Shown here: piece after piece, positions 53,881 to 64,000 of the stretch
Layout of the letters: every line of letters begins with the position of its first letter
Position numbering within the stretch: the first letter of the stretch is position 1
Assembly (NCBI RefSeq): GCF_002094305.1
Contig: NZ_LWTX01000002.1
Span: 682,001 to 746,000 of the forward strand
Origin: Prescottella equi
GTDB lineage: Bacteria > Actinomycetota > Actinomycetes > Mycobacteriales > Mycobacteriaceae
Length of the DNA: 64,000 nucleotides
Direction: 5' to 3'
The notes under the pieces: generated by a model
The model's database searches: none
What the model was told of the DNA's origin: nothing
Seen by the model: the letters and a program-made list of their open reading frames with translations, nothing else
Made by a program: the position numbers and the translations under genes

Positions 53881-55284
53881 ATGCGCGTCGTAGAGAAGTC
53901 GAGCACCACAACCGTGTCCGTCCCGCATCCGCCCGGGCGTCTGCCCCTCGTGGGCGACGTCCTGGGGGTCTCTCTGCACACCCCGGTGCAGGACTCGATG
54001 CGACTCGAACGGCAGCTGGGCCCGATCTTCGAACGCAAGGCGCTGGGGCACCGGTTCGTGTTCGTGTCGGGTGCCGACATGGTCGCGGAACTGTCCGACG
54101 AGTCCCGCTTCGCCAAGAACGTCGCCCCCGGAATCGCCGAGTTGCGGGGAATCGGCGGCGACGGCCTGTTCACCGCATACAACGAGGAGCCCAACTGGGC
54201 TCGCGCACACAACCTGCTGCGTCCGGCGTTCACGCAGGCGGCGATGCGCTCGTACCACGACATCATGGTGGCGGTGGCCGGCGAACTCGCCGAGCACTGG
54301 GACACCCACGACGACGGGGCGCAGGTGGATGTGTCGTCGGACATGACGAAGCTGACGCTCGAGACCATCGGCCGGGCGGGGTTCAGCTATTCGTTCGATT
54401 CGTTTCGCAGGGAGCGGCCGCACCCGTTCGTCGAGGCAATGGTCCGCGCGCTCACCCACGCCCAGCGGCGCACGTTCCGGAAAGTGCCGCTCGTGTCGAA
54501 GTTGCTGTACCGCAAGTCCGATCGGCAGAACGAACAGGACACCGCGTATCTCGCACAGGTGGTCGACGAGGTGATCCGGCAGCGCCGCGACAGCGACGCG
54601 GAGGGGCCCGAGGATCTGCTGGAGATCATGCTGCGGGCGGCGCGCGAAGAGGACCCGAATCGTCTGGACGAGGTGAACATTCGGAATCAGGTCGTGACTT
54701 TCCTGGTTGCCGGCCACGAAACGACTTCGGGCGCCTTGTCGTTCGCGCTCCACTATCTGGCGCAGCATCCGGAGATACTGGCGAAGGCGCGGGCCGAGGT
54801 CGACGCGGTGTGGGGTGACGGAACCCCGACCTTCGAGCAGGTGGCGAAGCTACGCTACGTCCGCCGTGTCCTGGACGAGACGCTGCGCCTGTGGCCGACG
54901 GCGCCCGCCTACGCGCGCGAGGCGCGGGAGGACACGGTACTCGCGAACCGGTATCCGATGCGGGCCGGCGAGTGGGTACTCGTCCTCATCCCGTCACTGC
55001 ACCGCGACCCCGCGTGGGGCTCCGACCCCGAGAGATTCGACCCGGACCGCTTCGCTCCCGAGCGTGTTCGCGGCCGCGCCCCACACATCTACAAACCGTT
55101 CGGGACCGGCGAACGAGCCTGTATCGGACGCCAGTTCGCGATCCACGAGGCCGTCCTCGTCCTCGGCACGATCCTGCGGCGCTACGACTTCACCGCCGAC
55201 CCCGACTACCAGCTCCGCATCCAGGAGCGTCTGACGCTCATGCCGGTCGGCTTCACACTGTCGCTGCGCCGGCGTCGGATCTGA
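53881..55284 (+). CDS. Stand-alone CYP102-like cytochrome P450 (heme domain only)
   Basis: 467 residues from ATG 53881. The sequence follows the P450 BM3 heme domain closely: LRPAFTQAAMRSYHDIMVAVAGELAEHW, LTLETIGRAGFSYSFDSFRRERPHPFVEAMVRAL, the I-helix FLVAGHETTSGALSFALHYLA, ETLRLWPTAPAYAREA and heme loop FGTGERACIGRQFAIHEA. The fused reductase of BM3 is absent; the frame ends about where the linker would begin. A fatty-acid- or terpenoid-hydroxylating activity is likely. It must use a separate redox partner. Confidence 0.88.
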   Translation: MRVVEKSSTTTVSVPHPPGRLPLVGDVLGVSLHTPVQDSMRLERQLGPIFERKALGHRFVFVSGADMVAELSDESRFAKNVAPGIAELRGIGGDGLFTAYNEEPNWARAHNLLRPAFTQAAMRSYHDIMVAVAGELAEHWDTHDDGAQVDVSSDMTKLTLETIGRAGFSYSFDSFRRERPHPFVEAMVRALTHAQRRTFRKVPLVSKLLYRKSDRQNEQDTAYLAQVVDEVIRQRRDSDAEGPEDLLEIMLRAAREEDPNRLDEVNIRNQVVTFLVAGHETTSGALSFALHYLAQHPEILAKARAEVDAVWGDGTPTFEQVAKLRYVRRVLDETLRLWPTAPAYAREAREDTVLANRYPMRAGEWVLVLIPSLHRDPAWGSDPERFDPDRFAPERVRGRAPHIYKPFGTGERACIGRQFAIHEAVLVLGTILRRYDFTADPDYQLRIQERLTLMPVGFTLSLRRRRI

Positions 55285-55377
55285 CGACGGAGAACATATT
55301 CCGGCATTTCGGCCATTCCCCTGCGTCATTGCCGCTACCGTGCGCGTCACACCCGCAGACGAGGAACGGCGAACGAC

Positions 55378-56289
55378 ATGGACTCTCCCCTGGCCACCGT
55401 GGCACTACCGGCGGCGCTCGCGATCATCATGTTCGGCCTGGGTCTGTCGCTGACGACCGCGGACTTCGCTCGCGTCGCACGACATCCGCGCGTCGTGACC
55501 ATCGCACTCGCCTGCCAACTGCTGATACTGCCTGCCATCGCCTTCGGCCTGGTGCTCCTGTTCGACCTGCCACCGCTCCTGGCGGTCGGCATGATGGTTC
55601 TCGCCGCCTCCCCCGGCGGCACCACCGCGAACCTCTTCAGCCACCTCTACCGCGGCGATGTCGCCCTCAATATCACTCTGACGGCGGTCAATTCGGTGAT
55701 CGCGGTGGTCACGTTGCCCATTGTCACCAACTTCGCCCTCGGCTACTTCGATCCCGATACGGGAACCTCGATGGGGCTGCAGTTCGGCAAGGTGCTGCAG
55801 GTGTTCGCAATCGTGTTGATCCCGGTCGCGGTCGGCATGTTCGTGCGTGCCCGGTGGACCGATTTCGCACACCGCATGGACAAGCCCGTGCGAATCGCGT
55901 CGGCCGTCGTGCTGGTGCTCGTCATCATCGGCACCATCGCCGCCGAGAACGAGAACGTGGGCAGCTACCTCGCCGACGTCGGACTGATCACCACGCTGTT
56001 CTGCCTTGCGAGCCTCGCCGTCGGCTACTGGGTTCCGAAGGTACTCGGCGCGGGCAGGCGGCAGTCCATCGCGTGTTCGATGGAGATCGGTGTCCACAAC
56101 AGCACTCTCGCCATCGCGATCTCGATCAGCGTCCTCGACAGCGTCGACATCGCGATCCCGGGCGCGGTCTACGGCGTCGTGATGTTCCCCCTCGCCGCGG
56201 CCGTCGGCTGGCTGATCAGCCGGGGCACGCCGGCCGCGACGACCGAGACGGCCCAGGAGCGAACCGAGCGGGCTGCCGAAAACAGTTGA
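55378..56289 (+). CDS. Bile acid:sodium symporter (BASS) family transporter
   Basis: 303 residues from ATG 55378. Eight to ten hydrophobic segments with the family's MFGLGLSLTTADFARVARHPR, ASPGGTTANLFSHLYRGDVALNITLTAVNSVIAV and CSMEIGVHNSTLAIAI, the last two being Na+/substrate-site stretches. Substrates in the family range from bile acids to pyruvate and pantoate. Being inside a steroid-degradation cluster makes a sterol acid possible, but no KstR or KstR2 box was seen in front of it. Confidence 0.88.
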   Translation: MDSPLATVALPAALAIIMFGLGLSLTTADFARVARHPRVVTIALACQLLILPAIAFGLVLLFDLPPLLAVGMMVLAASPGGTTANLFSHLYRGDVALNITLTAVNSVIAVVTLPIVTNFALGYFDPDTGTSMGLQFGKVLQVFAIVLIPVAVGMFVRARWTDFAHRMDKPVRIASAVVLVLVIIGTIAAENENVGSYLADVGLITTLFCLASLAVGYWVPKVLGAGRRQSIACSMEIGVHNSTLAIAISISVLDSVDIAIPGAVYGVVMFPLAAAVGWLISRGTPAATTETAQERTERAAENS

Positions 56290-56382
56290 GTCGGCACCTG
56301 GGCCGATGCCGGACGCGACGGCCGCGGCTCGGACGCTCGGGCATGATGGTGTGAGGTAGAGAGCTCGAGCTGGAGGCCCGTC

Positions 56383-57462
56383 ATGGGTCAACCGTCCGCG
56401 CGGGATACGCGCCGTCCGGTCCGCTTCTTCACGGCGCCGACCGGTGCGCGGATCGCCTACGCCCACACCGGCCGAGGGAAGCCGCTCCTGGTCCCGGCGG
56501 CATGGATCAGCCACCTCGAGTTGCTGTGGCAGGACCGCGCCTACCGCGACTTCTTCATACCGCTGTCGGCGGTTCGCACCGTCGTCCAATACGACCGGCC
56601 CGGCTGCGGGCTGTCCGATCAGATGCCGGGGCCCGCGGGCCTGGCGGCCGATCTGACGCTGCTCGAGGCTCTGGCCGACCACCTGGGTCTGGAACGCTTC
56701 GATCTGCTGGGCATCTCCCTGGGCGCGCCGGTGTCGATCGCCTTCGCGGCACGGTTCCCGCAGCGGGTCGACCGGCTGATCCTGTACGGCGGTTACGCCG
56801 ACGGCTCGGACGTCGCCGCGCCGGGGGTTCGCACCGCCGTGCTGGGCATGATCCGAGCGCACTGGGGGCTGGGCTCGGAGATGCTTGCCGACATCTTCAT
56901 GCCGGACGCCGATGCCGCGACCAGGGCGCTGTTCACTCGGCTGCAGAAGGAGGCCGCACCAGCCGAACTGGCCGCCGACCTGCTCGCGCAGTGCTACGAG
57001 ATCGACGTGACCGACCTGCTCGACCGGGTCGGCGCCCCGACGCTCGTCGTACACCGGCGCGGCGACCGGGCGATCCCCTACCGCGCGGGCCGCGCACTGG
57101 CTGCACGAATCCCCGGCGCGCGGCTGATTTCGCTGCCCGGCCGCAGCCACTTCCCGCACGTCGGCGACGCCGCCGCCGTCGTGCACGCGATGCTCGAATT
57201 CCTGGGGCACGGAACCACCGCGCCTCCCCCGGAACCGCCGGACGCGCTGACCGCGCGGCAACTGCAGGTGGCGGCGCTCGTCGCGGAGGGCATGACCAAC
57301 CGGCAGATCGCGCAGCGGCTGGGCATCGAGGAGCGCTCCGCCGAGGGACACGTCGAGCGCATCCGGCTCCGGCTCGGGGTCTCGTCCCGCGCCCAGGTCG
57401 CCGCCTGGTGGGCCCGGAGCGTCTCGGCCGGCCCGGCTCCCGACGTCGAGGTACCGGATTGA
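56383..57462 (+). CDS. Alpha/beta-hydrolase fused to a LuxR-type DNA-binding domain
   Basis: 359 residues from ATG 56383. Residues ~15-275 form an alpha/beta-hydrolase domain with nucleophile elbow GISLGAP, a candidate Asp in RRGDRAIPYRAG and His in GRSHFPH. Residues ~285-345 are a LuxR/GerE HTH (LTARQLQVAALVAEGMTNRQIAQRLGIEERSAEGHVERIRLRLGVSSRAQVAAW). The hydrolase part may sense a small ester or lactone-like ligand that controls DNA binding. Possible targets are the flanking transporter and methyltransferase genes; this is inferred. Confidence 0.87.
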   Translation: MGQPSARDTRRPVRFFTAPTGARIAYAHTGRGKPLLVPAAWISHLELLWQDRAYRDFFIPLSAVRTVVQYDRPGCGLSDQMPGPAGLAADLTLLEALADHLGLERFDLLGISLGAPVSIAFAARFPQRVDRLILYGGYADGSDVAAPGVRTAVLGMIRAHWGLGSEMLADIFMPDADAATRALFTRLQKEAAPAELAADLLAQCYEIDVTDLLDRVGAPTLVVHRRGDRAIPYRAGRALAARIPGARLISLPGRSHFPHVGDAAAVVHAMLEFLGHGTTAPPPEPPDALTARQLQVAALVAEGMTNRQIAQRLGIEERSAEGHVERIRLRLGVSSRAQVAAWWARSVSAGPAPDVEVPD

Positions 57463-57560
57463 GGTACCGGCAGGGGTAGTTCCCTCCTATCCGCGGCGGT
57501 GCCGCTCCGCGAGGCTCGTAGTCACATCGACCGACGCGAATCTCGAAAGGAGCGCAAGCG

Positions 57561-58256
57561 ATGGCCAGCCACGATGTGATGTCCCGCGAACCCGAGGAGT
57601 CGGCGCCGACCGCGCCCGGCGCCTTCCGGTTCCATCCGCTCCGCGGGCCGTTCAACGCCCTGTTCTTCAGCGCCCTCGACCGATATCTGGATCACCTGCT
57701 GCGACCGCACAAACAGTCCCTCTTCGACGACCTGCCACGGACAGTCGTCGAACTGGGGCCCGGGGTCGGGGCCAACCTGCGTTACCTCCGCGCCGGCACC
57801 CGGCTGATCGGCGTCGAGCCGAACCCGGCGATGCACGATCGCCTGCGTGCGCGGGCCGCGCGTGCCGGGGTCGATCTGGAACTGCACACCACCGGTGCCG
57901 AACGGCTCGATCTGCCCGACGCATCGGTGGACGCGGTGATCTCCAGCCTCGTGCTCTGCACCGTGGCCGACCCCGCCGCCGTCCTCGCCGAGGTGTACCG
58001 GGTCCTACGTCCCGGCGGACGCTACGCGTTCCTCGAGCACGTCGCCGCGCCCGACGGCACCTCGCTGCGCCGTCTGCAGCGGGCCGCACGCAGGCCGTGG
58101 GCTTGGACCTTCGAGGGTTGCTCCTGCGAGCGCGACCTGCAGGCCGTGGTCGAGGCCGCCGGATTCACCGAGACGGCCATCGAGGCCTACCGCCTGCGCT
58201 CGCCCTTCCTGCCCGTCAACACCCAGATCGCCGGCGTCGCCCGCAAACGCCCCTGA
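57561..58256 (+). CDS. Class I SAM-dependent methyltransferase (METTL7/UbiE-like)
   Basis: 231 residues from ATG 57561 after GAAAGGAGC. Motif I VVELGPGVGANLRYL, motif II EPNPAMHDRLRARA, LDLPDASVDAVISSLVLCTVADPAAVL, and RPGGRYAFLEHV complete the SAM fold. The layout with a C-terminal W-rich segment (WAWTFEGCSCERDL) resembles METTL7-type methyltransferases, acting on small thiols or lipophilic substrates. The substrate is unknown. An inverted repeat follows. Confidence 0.85.
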   Translation: MASHDVMSREPEESAPTAPGAFRFHPLRGPFNALFFSALDRYLDHLLRPHKQSLFDDLPRTVVELGPGVGANLRYLRAGTRLIGVEPNPAMHDRLRARAARAGVDLELHTTGAERLDLPDASVDAVISSLVLCTVADPAAVLAEVYRVLRPGGRYAFLEHVAAPDGTSLRRLQRAARRPWAWTFEGCSCERDLQAVVEAAGFTETAIEAYRLRSPFLPVNTQIAGVARKRP

Positions 58257-58270
58257 GGCCGCCCCAGCAA

Positions 58271-58335
58271 CCGCGTTTTGCGCACTTGTCGCACTCCGCC
58301 GGGCATCCGAGTCGCGACAAGTGCGCAAAACGCGG
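58271..58335. repeat. 22-bp perfect inverted repeat, probable bidirectional terminator
   Basis: Arms begin CCGCGTTTTGCGCACTTGTC and are separated by 21 nt. It lies between the convergent methyltransferase and fadA6 genes. The arms are unlike the other palindromes of the window. Confidence 0.8.
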
Positions 58336-58402
58336 GGGGACGGGGACGGCGAATGCCCTGCCGATTCACTGGGAACCGGCAGGGCATTCGTGAGCGGGAG
58401 GA

Positions 58403-59557
<1,155 letters not shown>

Positions 59558-59576
59558 GAACAGCTCCTGGGTCGGA

Positions 59577-60200
59577 TTACTTGTGGGAGTCGGGGCTGGC
59601 AAGCCCGTCCAGAACGATGGAGAGGTACTGCTTGGCGACGGCCTCGGCGGTGAGCGGGCCGCCCGGCCGGTACCAGCGCACGGCCACCCAGACCGTGTCG
59701 CGCATGAAACGGAAGACGATCTCGACGTCGAGGTCCTGACGGAAGCTGCCGTCGGCGACACCGGCCTCGAGCACCCCGACCCACAGGTCGCGGAACTCCT
59801 GGTTACGCTCGGCGAGGTACGCGAACCGCTCGTTGGACGCGAGGTGCTTGACCTCGTCCTGGTAGATCGCGACCGCACTGTGCGAGGCGTCGATGGCCTC
59901 GAACGACGCGATCACGAGAGCCTCGAACGTCTCGCGCGAGCCCATGCCGGCGGCGACGATCTCGCGGTAGCGGCCGAACAGGTCGTCCTGGAAGCCGCGC
60001 AGGATCTCGTCGACCATCGACTCCTTGGAGTCGAAGTGGTGGTAGAGGCTGCCGGAGAGGATGCCCGCCGCGTCGGCGATGTCGCGCACGGTCGTGGCCC
60101 GCAGGCCGCGTTCGGCGAACAGGCCCGCAGCGAGTTCGAGGAGCTCGGCGCGGCGCCCGGACTTGTTCGAAGACTCGTCGGCGCCTCGGGGTGGAGTCAT
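59577..60200 (-). CDS. kstR2: TetR-family repressor KstR2
   Basis: 207 residues from ATG 60198-60200; an ATG at 60209 is an alternative but has no room for a ribosome site. The HTH ATTVRDIADAAGILSGSLYHHFDSKESMVDEILRGF and the C-terminal RFMRDTVWVAVRWYRPGGPLTAEAVAKQYLSIVLDG are characteristic of KstR2. KstR2 represses the HIP (ring C/D) genes until it binds HIP-CoA, the FadD3 product. It is autoregulated, with a KstR2-like box 17 bp upstream of the chosen start, and leads fadA6. Confidence 0.94.
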   Translation of the reverse strand: MTPPRGADESSNKSGRRAELLELAAGLFAERGLRATTVRDIADAAGILSGSLYHHFDSKESMVDEILRGFQDDLFGRYREIVAAGMGSRETFEALVIASFEAIDASHSAVAIYQDEVKHLASNERFAYLAERNQEFRDLWVGVLEAGVADGSFRQDLDVEIVFRFMRDTVWVAVRWYRPGGPLTAEAVAKQYLSIVLDGLASPDSHK

Positions 60201-60216
60201 GCCGGACATCCTACCA

Positions 60217-60230
60217 ACCAAGCGATTGCT
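60217..60230. promoter_or_regulatory. KstR2-like box upstream of kstR2
   Basis: ACCAAGCGATTGCT matches AnCAAGnnCTTGnT at 9 of 10 defined bases and is identical to the half seen upstream of echA20 at 46801-46818. Confidence 0.78.
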
Positions 60231-60272
60231 AGGGTATCGGCGCATTTCGCCCAGCGGACACTCCTGTGCCGC

Positions 60273-60323
60273 GGCCGAATGTCACATCGGTGCAGTCGGA
60301 CTGCACCGATGTGACATTCGGCC
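60273..60323. terminator. 51-bp perfect palindrome, hairpin terminator of ipdF
   Basis: Two 25-nt arms (beginning GGCCGAATGTCACATCGG) flank a single G. It lies 22 bp after the ipdF stop and 43 bp before the kstR2 box, so it should isolate the two minus-strand operons. There is no T-run. Confidence 0.75.
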
Positions 60324-60344
60324 ACCACGAGCACGGAAGGTTAC

Positions 60345-61150
60345 CTACGCGCGCTGGCTCGAGACCGAGACGATCTCGCCGGTCATGTAGGTGGTGTAGT
60401 CGCTCGCGAGCATCGCGATCACCGACGCGATCTCCCACACCTCGGCCGCGCGGCCGTAGGCCTCACGCGACGCCAGGTTGTCGAGCAGCTCGTCGCTGGT
60501 GACCTTCGCCAGGAAGGGGTGCTTGGCGATGGACGGCGACACCGCATTGATGCGGACACCGAACTCGGCGGCCTCGATCGCGGAGCAGCGGGTGAGCGCC
60601 ATGACGCCGGCCTTGGCCGCCGCATAGTGCGACTGCGAGTGCTGCGCACGCCAACCCAGGACGGAGGCGTTGTTCACGATGACGCCGCCGTGTGGGGCCT
60701 CCTTGAAGTAACGCAGCGCGGCGCGGGTGGCGCGGAAGGTGCTCGTCAGCGTGATGTCGACGACGCGGTCCCACTGCTCGTCGGTCATGTCGACGATCGG
60801 GGTCTCGCCGCCCAGGCCTGCATTGTTGACCAGAACGTCGATGCGGCCCAGCTTCTCCGCAGCGCCGACGATCAGCGCGTCGACCTGCTCGGTGCTCGAG
60901 ACGTCGCAGACGAACGACTCGACCTGCTGGCTGCCGAACTCGGCCGACAGCTTCTCGACGGTCTCACCGAGACGACGCTCGTGGAAGTCCGAGACCAGGA
61001 CGTCGGCGCCCTCGAGCAGCGCGCGGCGCGCGGTCGAGAAACCGATGCCGGTGCCGGCCGCGGCGGTCACGACGATCTTCTTGCCCTTGAGCAGGTCGTG
61101 GCCCGCGACCTCTTCGGGAGCGACGGCGAGCGGGGACTTGATGGTGGCGG

Positions 61151-61154
<4 letters not shown>
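60345..61154 (-). CDS. ipdF: IpdF, hydroxy-indene-carboxyl-CoA dehydrogenase (SDR, Rv3559c-like)
   Basis: 269 residues from GTG 61152-61154, sharing GTGA with the ipdE1 stop. SDR with TAAAGTGIGFSTARRALL, NNAGLGGETPI, Ser in NNASVLGWRAQHSQ and YAAAKAG. IpdF oxidises the 5-hydroxyl of the HIP-derived CoA thioester before ring opening by EchA20. It is translationally coupled to ipdE1. Confidence 0.92.
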
Positions 61155-62362
<1,208 letters not shown>

Positions 62363-62378
62363 AGCGATACGGTACCCT

Positions 62379-62392
62379 ACCAAGCACTTGCT
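62379..62392. promoter_or_regulatory. KstR2 box between ipdE1 and fadD3
   Basis: ACCAAGCACTTGCT is an exact match to AnCAAGnnCTTGnT. It is 17 bp from the ipdE1 start and 36 bp from the fadD3 start. Confidence 0.88.
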
Positions 62393-62427
62393 TTGTATAG
62401 AGGTTCCGCCTCGCCTTAGGAGAGATT

Positions 62428-64000
62428 GTGAGCACGAATGTGACCACCGAGCCCCGGACGACCCCGGCCGCGCTGTGGCGCGCCGTTGAACAATTCGGAT
62501 CGAACGAGGCTGTTGCGGACGGATCCGACCGCACCACTTACACCGAACTGCTGGAGCGTGTGCGCCTCGCCGCCCGCGCACTGATGGCCAAGGGCGTCGA
62601 AGCGGGCGACCGCGTCGCCGTCTGGGCACCCAATACCCACCACTGGATCGAGGCTTTCCTCGCCGCGCAGTACGCCGGCGCGACGCTGGTGCCGATCAGC
62701 ACCCGCTACACCGGGCACGAGGCCCTGGACCTGCTCGAGCGCACCCGCGCCAAGGTCCTGGTCGTGCCGGACCGGTTCCTCAAGAACGACCGTCTCGCCG
62801 ACGTCCTCAAGGCCGCCGGCCCGGGCGGCATCCCGTCGCTGCAGCTCGTACTCCGCACGCCGTCGGACGACCCGACCTCCGGCGCCCCCACCACCGAGTT
62901 CCCCGGCGGCGAGATCCTCGAATGGGATCAGCTCGCCGCCGCAGCCGAGCCGGTTTCCGTGGAGGAGGCCGACGCTCGCGCCCGCGCCGTCTCCCCCGAC
63001 GACGTCGCCGACATCCTGTTCACGTCCGGCACCACCGGCAAGAGCAAGGGCGTCATGACCGCGCACCGCCAGACCGTCGGTATCGCCGACGCGTGGGCCG
63101 ACTGCGCCGAGGTCGACGAGAACGACCGCTACCTGGTCATCAACCCGTTCTTCCACACTTTCGGCTACAAGGCCGGTCTCATGGTGTGCATCCTGCGCGG
63201 CGCCACGATGGTGCCCGCCGCCGTCTTCGACGTCCCCACGATCATGACGACGATCGCGAACGAGAAGATCAGTGTCCTGCCGGGCGCCCCGACGATCCAC
63301 CAGACGATCCTCGACTTCCCGACCCGCGACGAGTACGACCTGTCGAGCCTGCGCGTCGCGATCACCGGCGCGGCCGCGATTCCGGTGGTGCTGGTGGAGC
63401 GGATGCAGGCCGAACTCGGCTACGACGCCGTCATCACCGCCTACGGCCAGACCGAGGCCGTCGTGGTGACGATGTGCCGCACCGACGACGACCCGGTCAC
63501 GGTCGCCACCTCGTCCGGACGGGCGATCCCCGGCATGGAGGTCAAGATCGGCGAGCACGGGGAGATCCTGGTGCGCGGCGATAACGTCATGCTCGGTTAC
63601 CTCGACGACCCGGAGTCGACGAAGAAGACCATCGACGCCGACGGCTGGCTGCACACCGGCGACGTGGGCGTGCTCGACGAGCGTGGCTACCTCGACATCA
63701 CCGACCGCCTCAAGGACATGTACATCTCCAACGGGTTCAACGTGTACCCCGCCGAGATCGAGAATGCGCTGGCGCGAATGGATTCCATCGTCGAGGCGGC
63801 CGTCATCGGTATCCCGGACGAGCGGGCCGGCGAGGTCGGCCGCGCGTACATCGTGCCGAAGGCCGGCGTCGAGGTGACCGCGGAGGACGTCATCGCGTTC
63901 TGCAAGGAGCGTCTGGCGAACTTCAAGATTCCGCGCGAGGTGAAGATCGTCGGCGCGCTTCCGCGCAACCCGTCGGGCAAGGTGCTCAAGAACGATCTGC
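62428..64000 (+). CDS. fadD3: FadD3 HIP-CoA ligase, cut by the window end
   Basis: About 524 residues from GTG 62428 (TTAGGAGAG upstream), with no stop before base 64000. ANL enzyme: ILFTSGTTGKSKGVMTAH, AYGQTEAVVVT, GWLHTGDVGVLDERGYLDITDRLKDMYISNGFNVYPAEIE and the C-terminal catalytic Lys in NPSGKVLKNDL at the very edge. FadD3 makes the CoA thioester of HIP, the first committed step of ring C/D degradation and the source of the KstR2 ligand. Probably only a few C-terminal residues are missing. Confidence 0.94.
   Translation, partial: MSTNVTTEPRTTPAALWRAVEQFGSNEAVADGSDRTTYTELLERVRLAARALMAKGVEAGDRVAVWAPNTHHWIEAFLAAQYAGATLVPISTRYTGHEALDLLERTRAKVLVVPDRFLKNDRLADVLKAAGPGGIPSLQLVLRTPSDDPTSGAPTTEFPGGEILEWDQLAAAAEPVSVEEADARARAVSPDDVADILFTSGTTGKSKGVMTAHRQTVGIADAWADCAEVDENDRYLVINPFFHTFGYKAGLMVCILRGATMVPAAVFDVPTIMTTIANEKISVLPGAPTIHQTILDFPTRDEYDLSSLRVAITGAAAIPVVLVERMQAELGYDAVITAYGQTEAVVVTMCRTDDDPVTVATSSGRAIPGMEVKIGEHGEILVRGDNVMLGYLDDPESTKKTIDADGWLHTGDVGVLDERGYLDITDRLKDMYISNGFNVYPAEIENALARMDSIVEAAVIGIPDERAGEVGRAYIVPKAGVEVTAEDVIAFCKERLANFKIPREVKIVGALPRNPSGKVLKNDL

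Noticed and set aside
50400-58256. Prophage or integrative element
   Set aside because: No integrase, transposase, tRNA or direct-repeat attachment sites were seen; the MinD-like protein alone is not enough.

Overview
The window looks like chromosome from a high-G+C mycolic-acid actinobacterium, most likely Rhodococcus or Prescottella. I infer this from codon use, from gene order matching the Mycobacterium tuberculosis Rv3489-Rv3561 region, from IdeR-type iron boxes, and from intergenic palindromes of rhodococcal style. The species cannot be fixed from sequence alone. No tRNA, rRNA, CRISPR array, phage or insertion sequence was seen.

Region 1 (1-10.4 kb) is an iron and siderophore neighbourhood mixed with unrelated genes. 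It holds the first 133 residues of a non-ribosomal peptide synthetase, an alpha/beta hydrolase, a formyltransferase of the kind used for hydroxamate siderophores, and a heterodimeric ABC transporter. Each of the three iron-related promoters carries an IdeR-like iron box. Between them lie a DinB-like protein, a SUKH-like protein, a secreted metallophosphoesterase, a secreted PtpB-like phosphatase and an acidic protein.

Region 2 (10.5-22.6 kb) contains a small Rv3489-like gene and otsA. Convergent to them is the complete mce4 steroid-import operon (yrbE4A-yrbE4B-mce4A-F-mam4A-mam4B, minus strand).

Region 3 (22.6-44.2 kb) is a KstR-type cholesterol side-chain module: hsd4A, fdxD, chsE4-chsE5, fadD17, a nitronate-monooxygenase-like flavoprotein, fadD19, echA19, a TetR/thiolase/SDR group, LLM flavoproteins, a DUF35 protein, ltp4-ltp3, a KSI-like protein, cyp125, fadA5 and a Ddn-like protein. 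KstR-like boxes (TAGAAC-N2-GTTCTA) lie at seven places. Together these genes import the sterol, oxidise C26/C27, activate side chains with CoA and shorten them by beta-oxidation.

Region 4 (44.3-64 kb) is the KstR2-type module for steroid rings C and D: two SDRs, echA20-ipdA-ipdB-ipdC, kstR2-fadA6, ipdE1-ipdF and the start of fadD3. KstR2-like boxes (AnCAAGnnCTTGnT) sit at its three divergent or regulatory promoters. An insert of about 8 kb (50.4-58.3 kb) splits the module. It holds a MinD-like protein that has lost its P-loop lysines, a DUF8176-like membrane protein, a secreted repeat/glycine-zipper protein, DUF2277, a stand-alone CYP102-like P450, a bile-acid-symporter-family transporter, an alpha/beta-hydrolase-LuxR fusion and a methyltransferase. 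This insert is the least explained part and the best candidate for new biology.

All family calls come from reading the translated sequence and from remembered family features; no database search was run.
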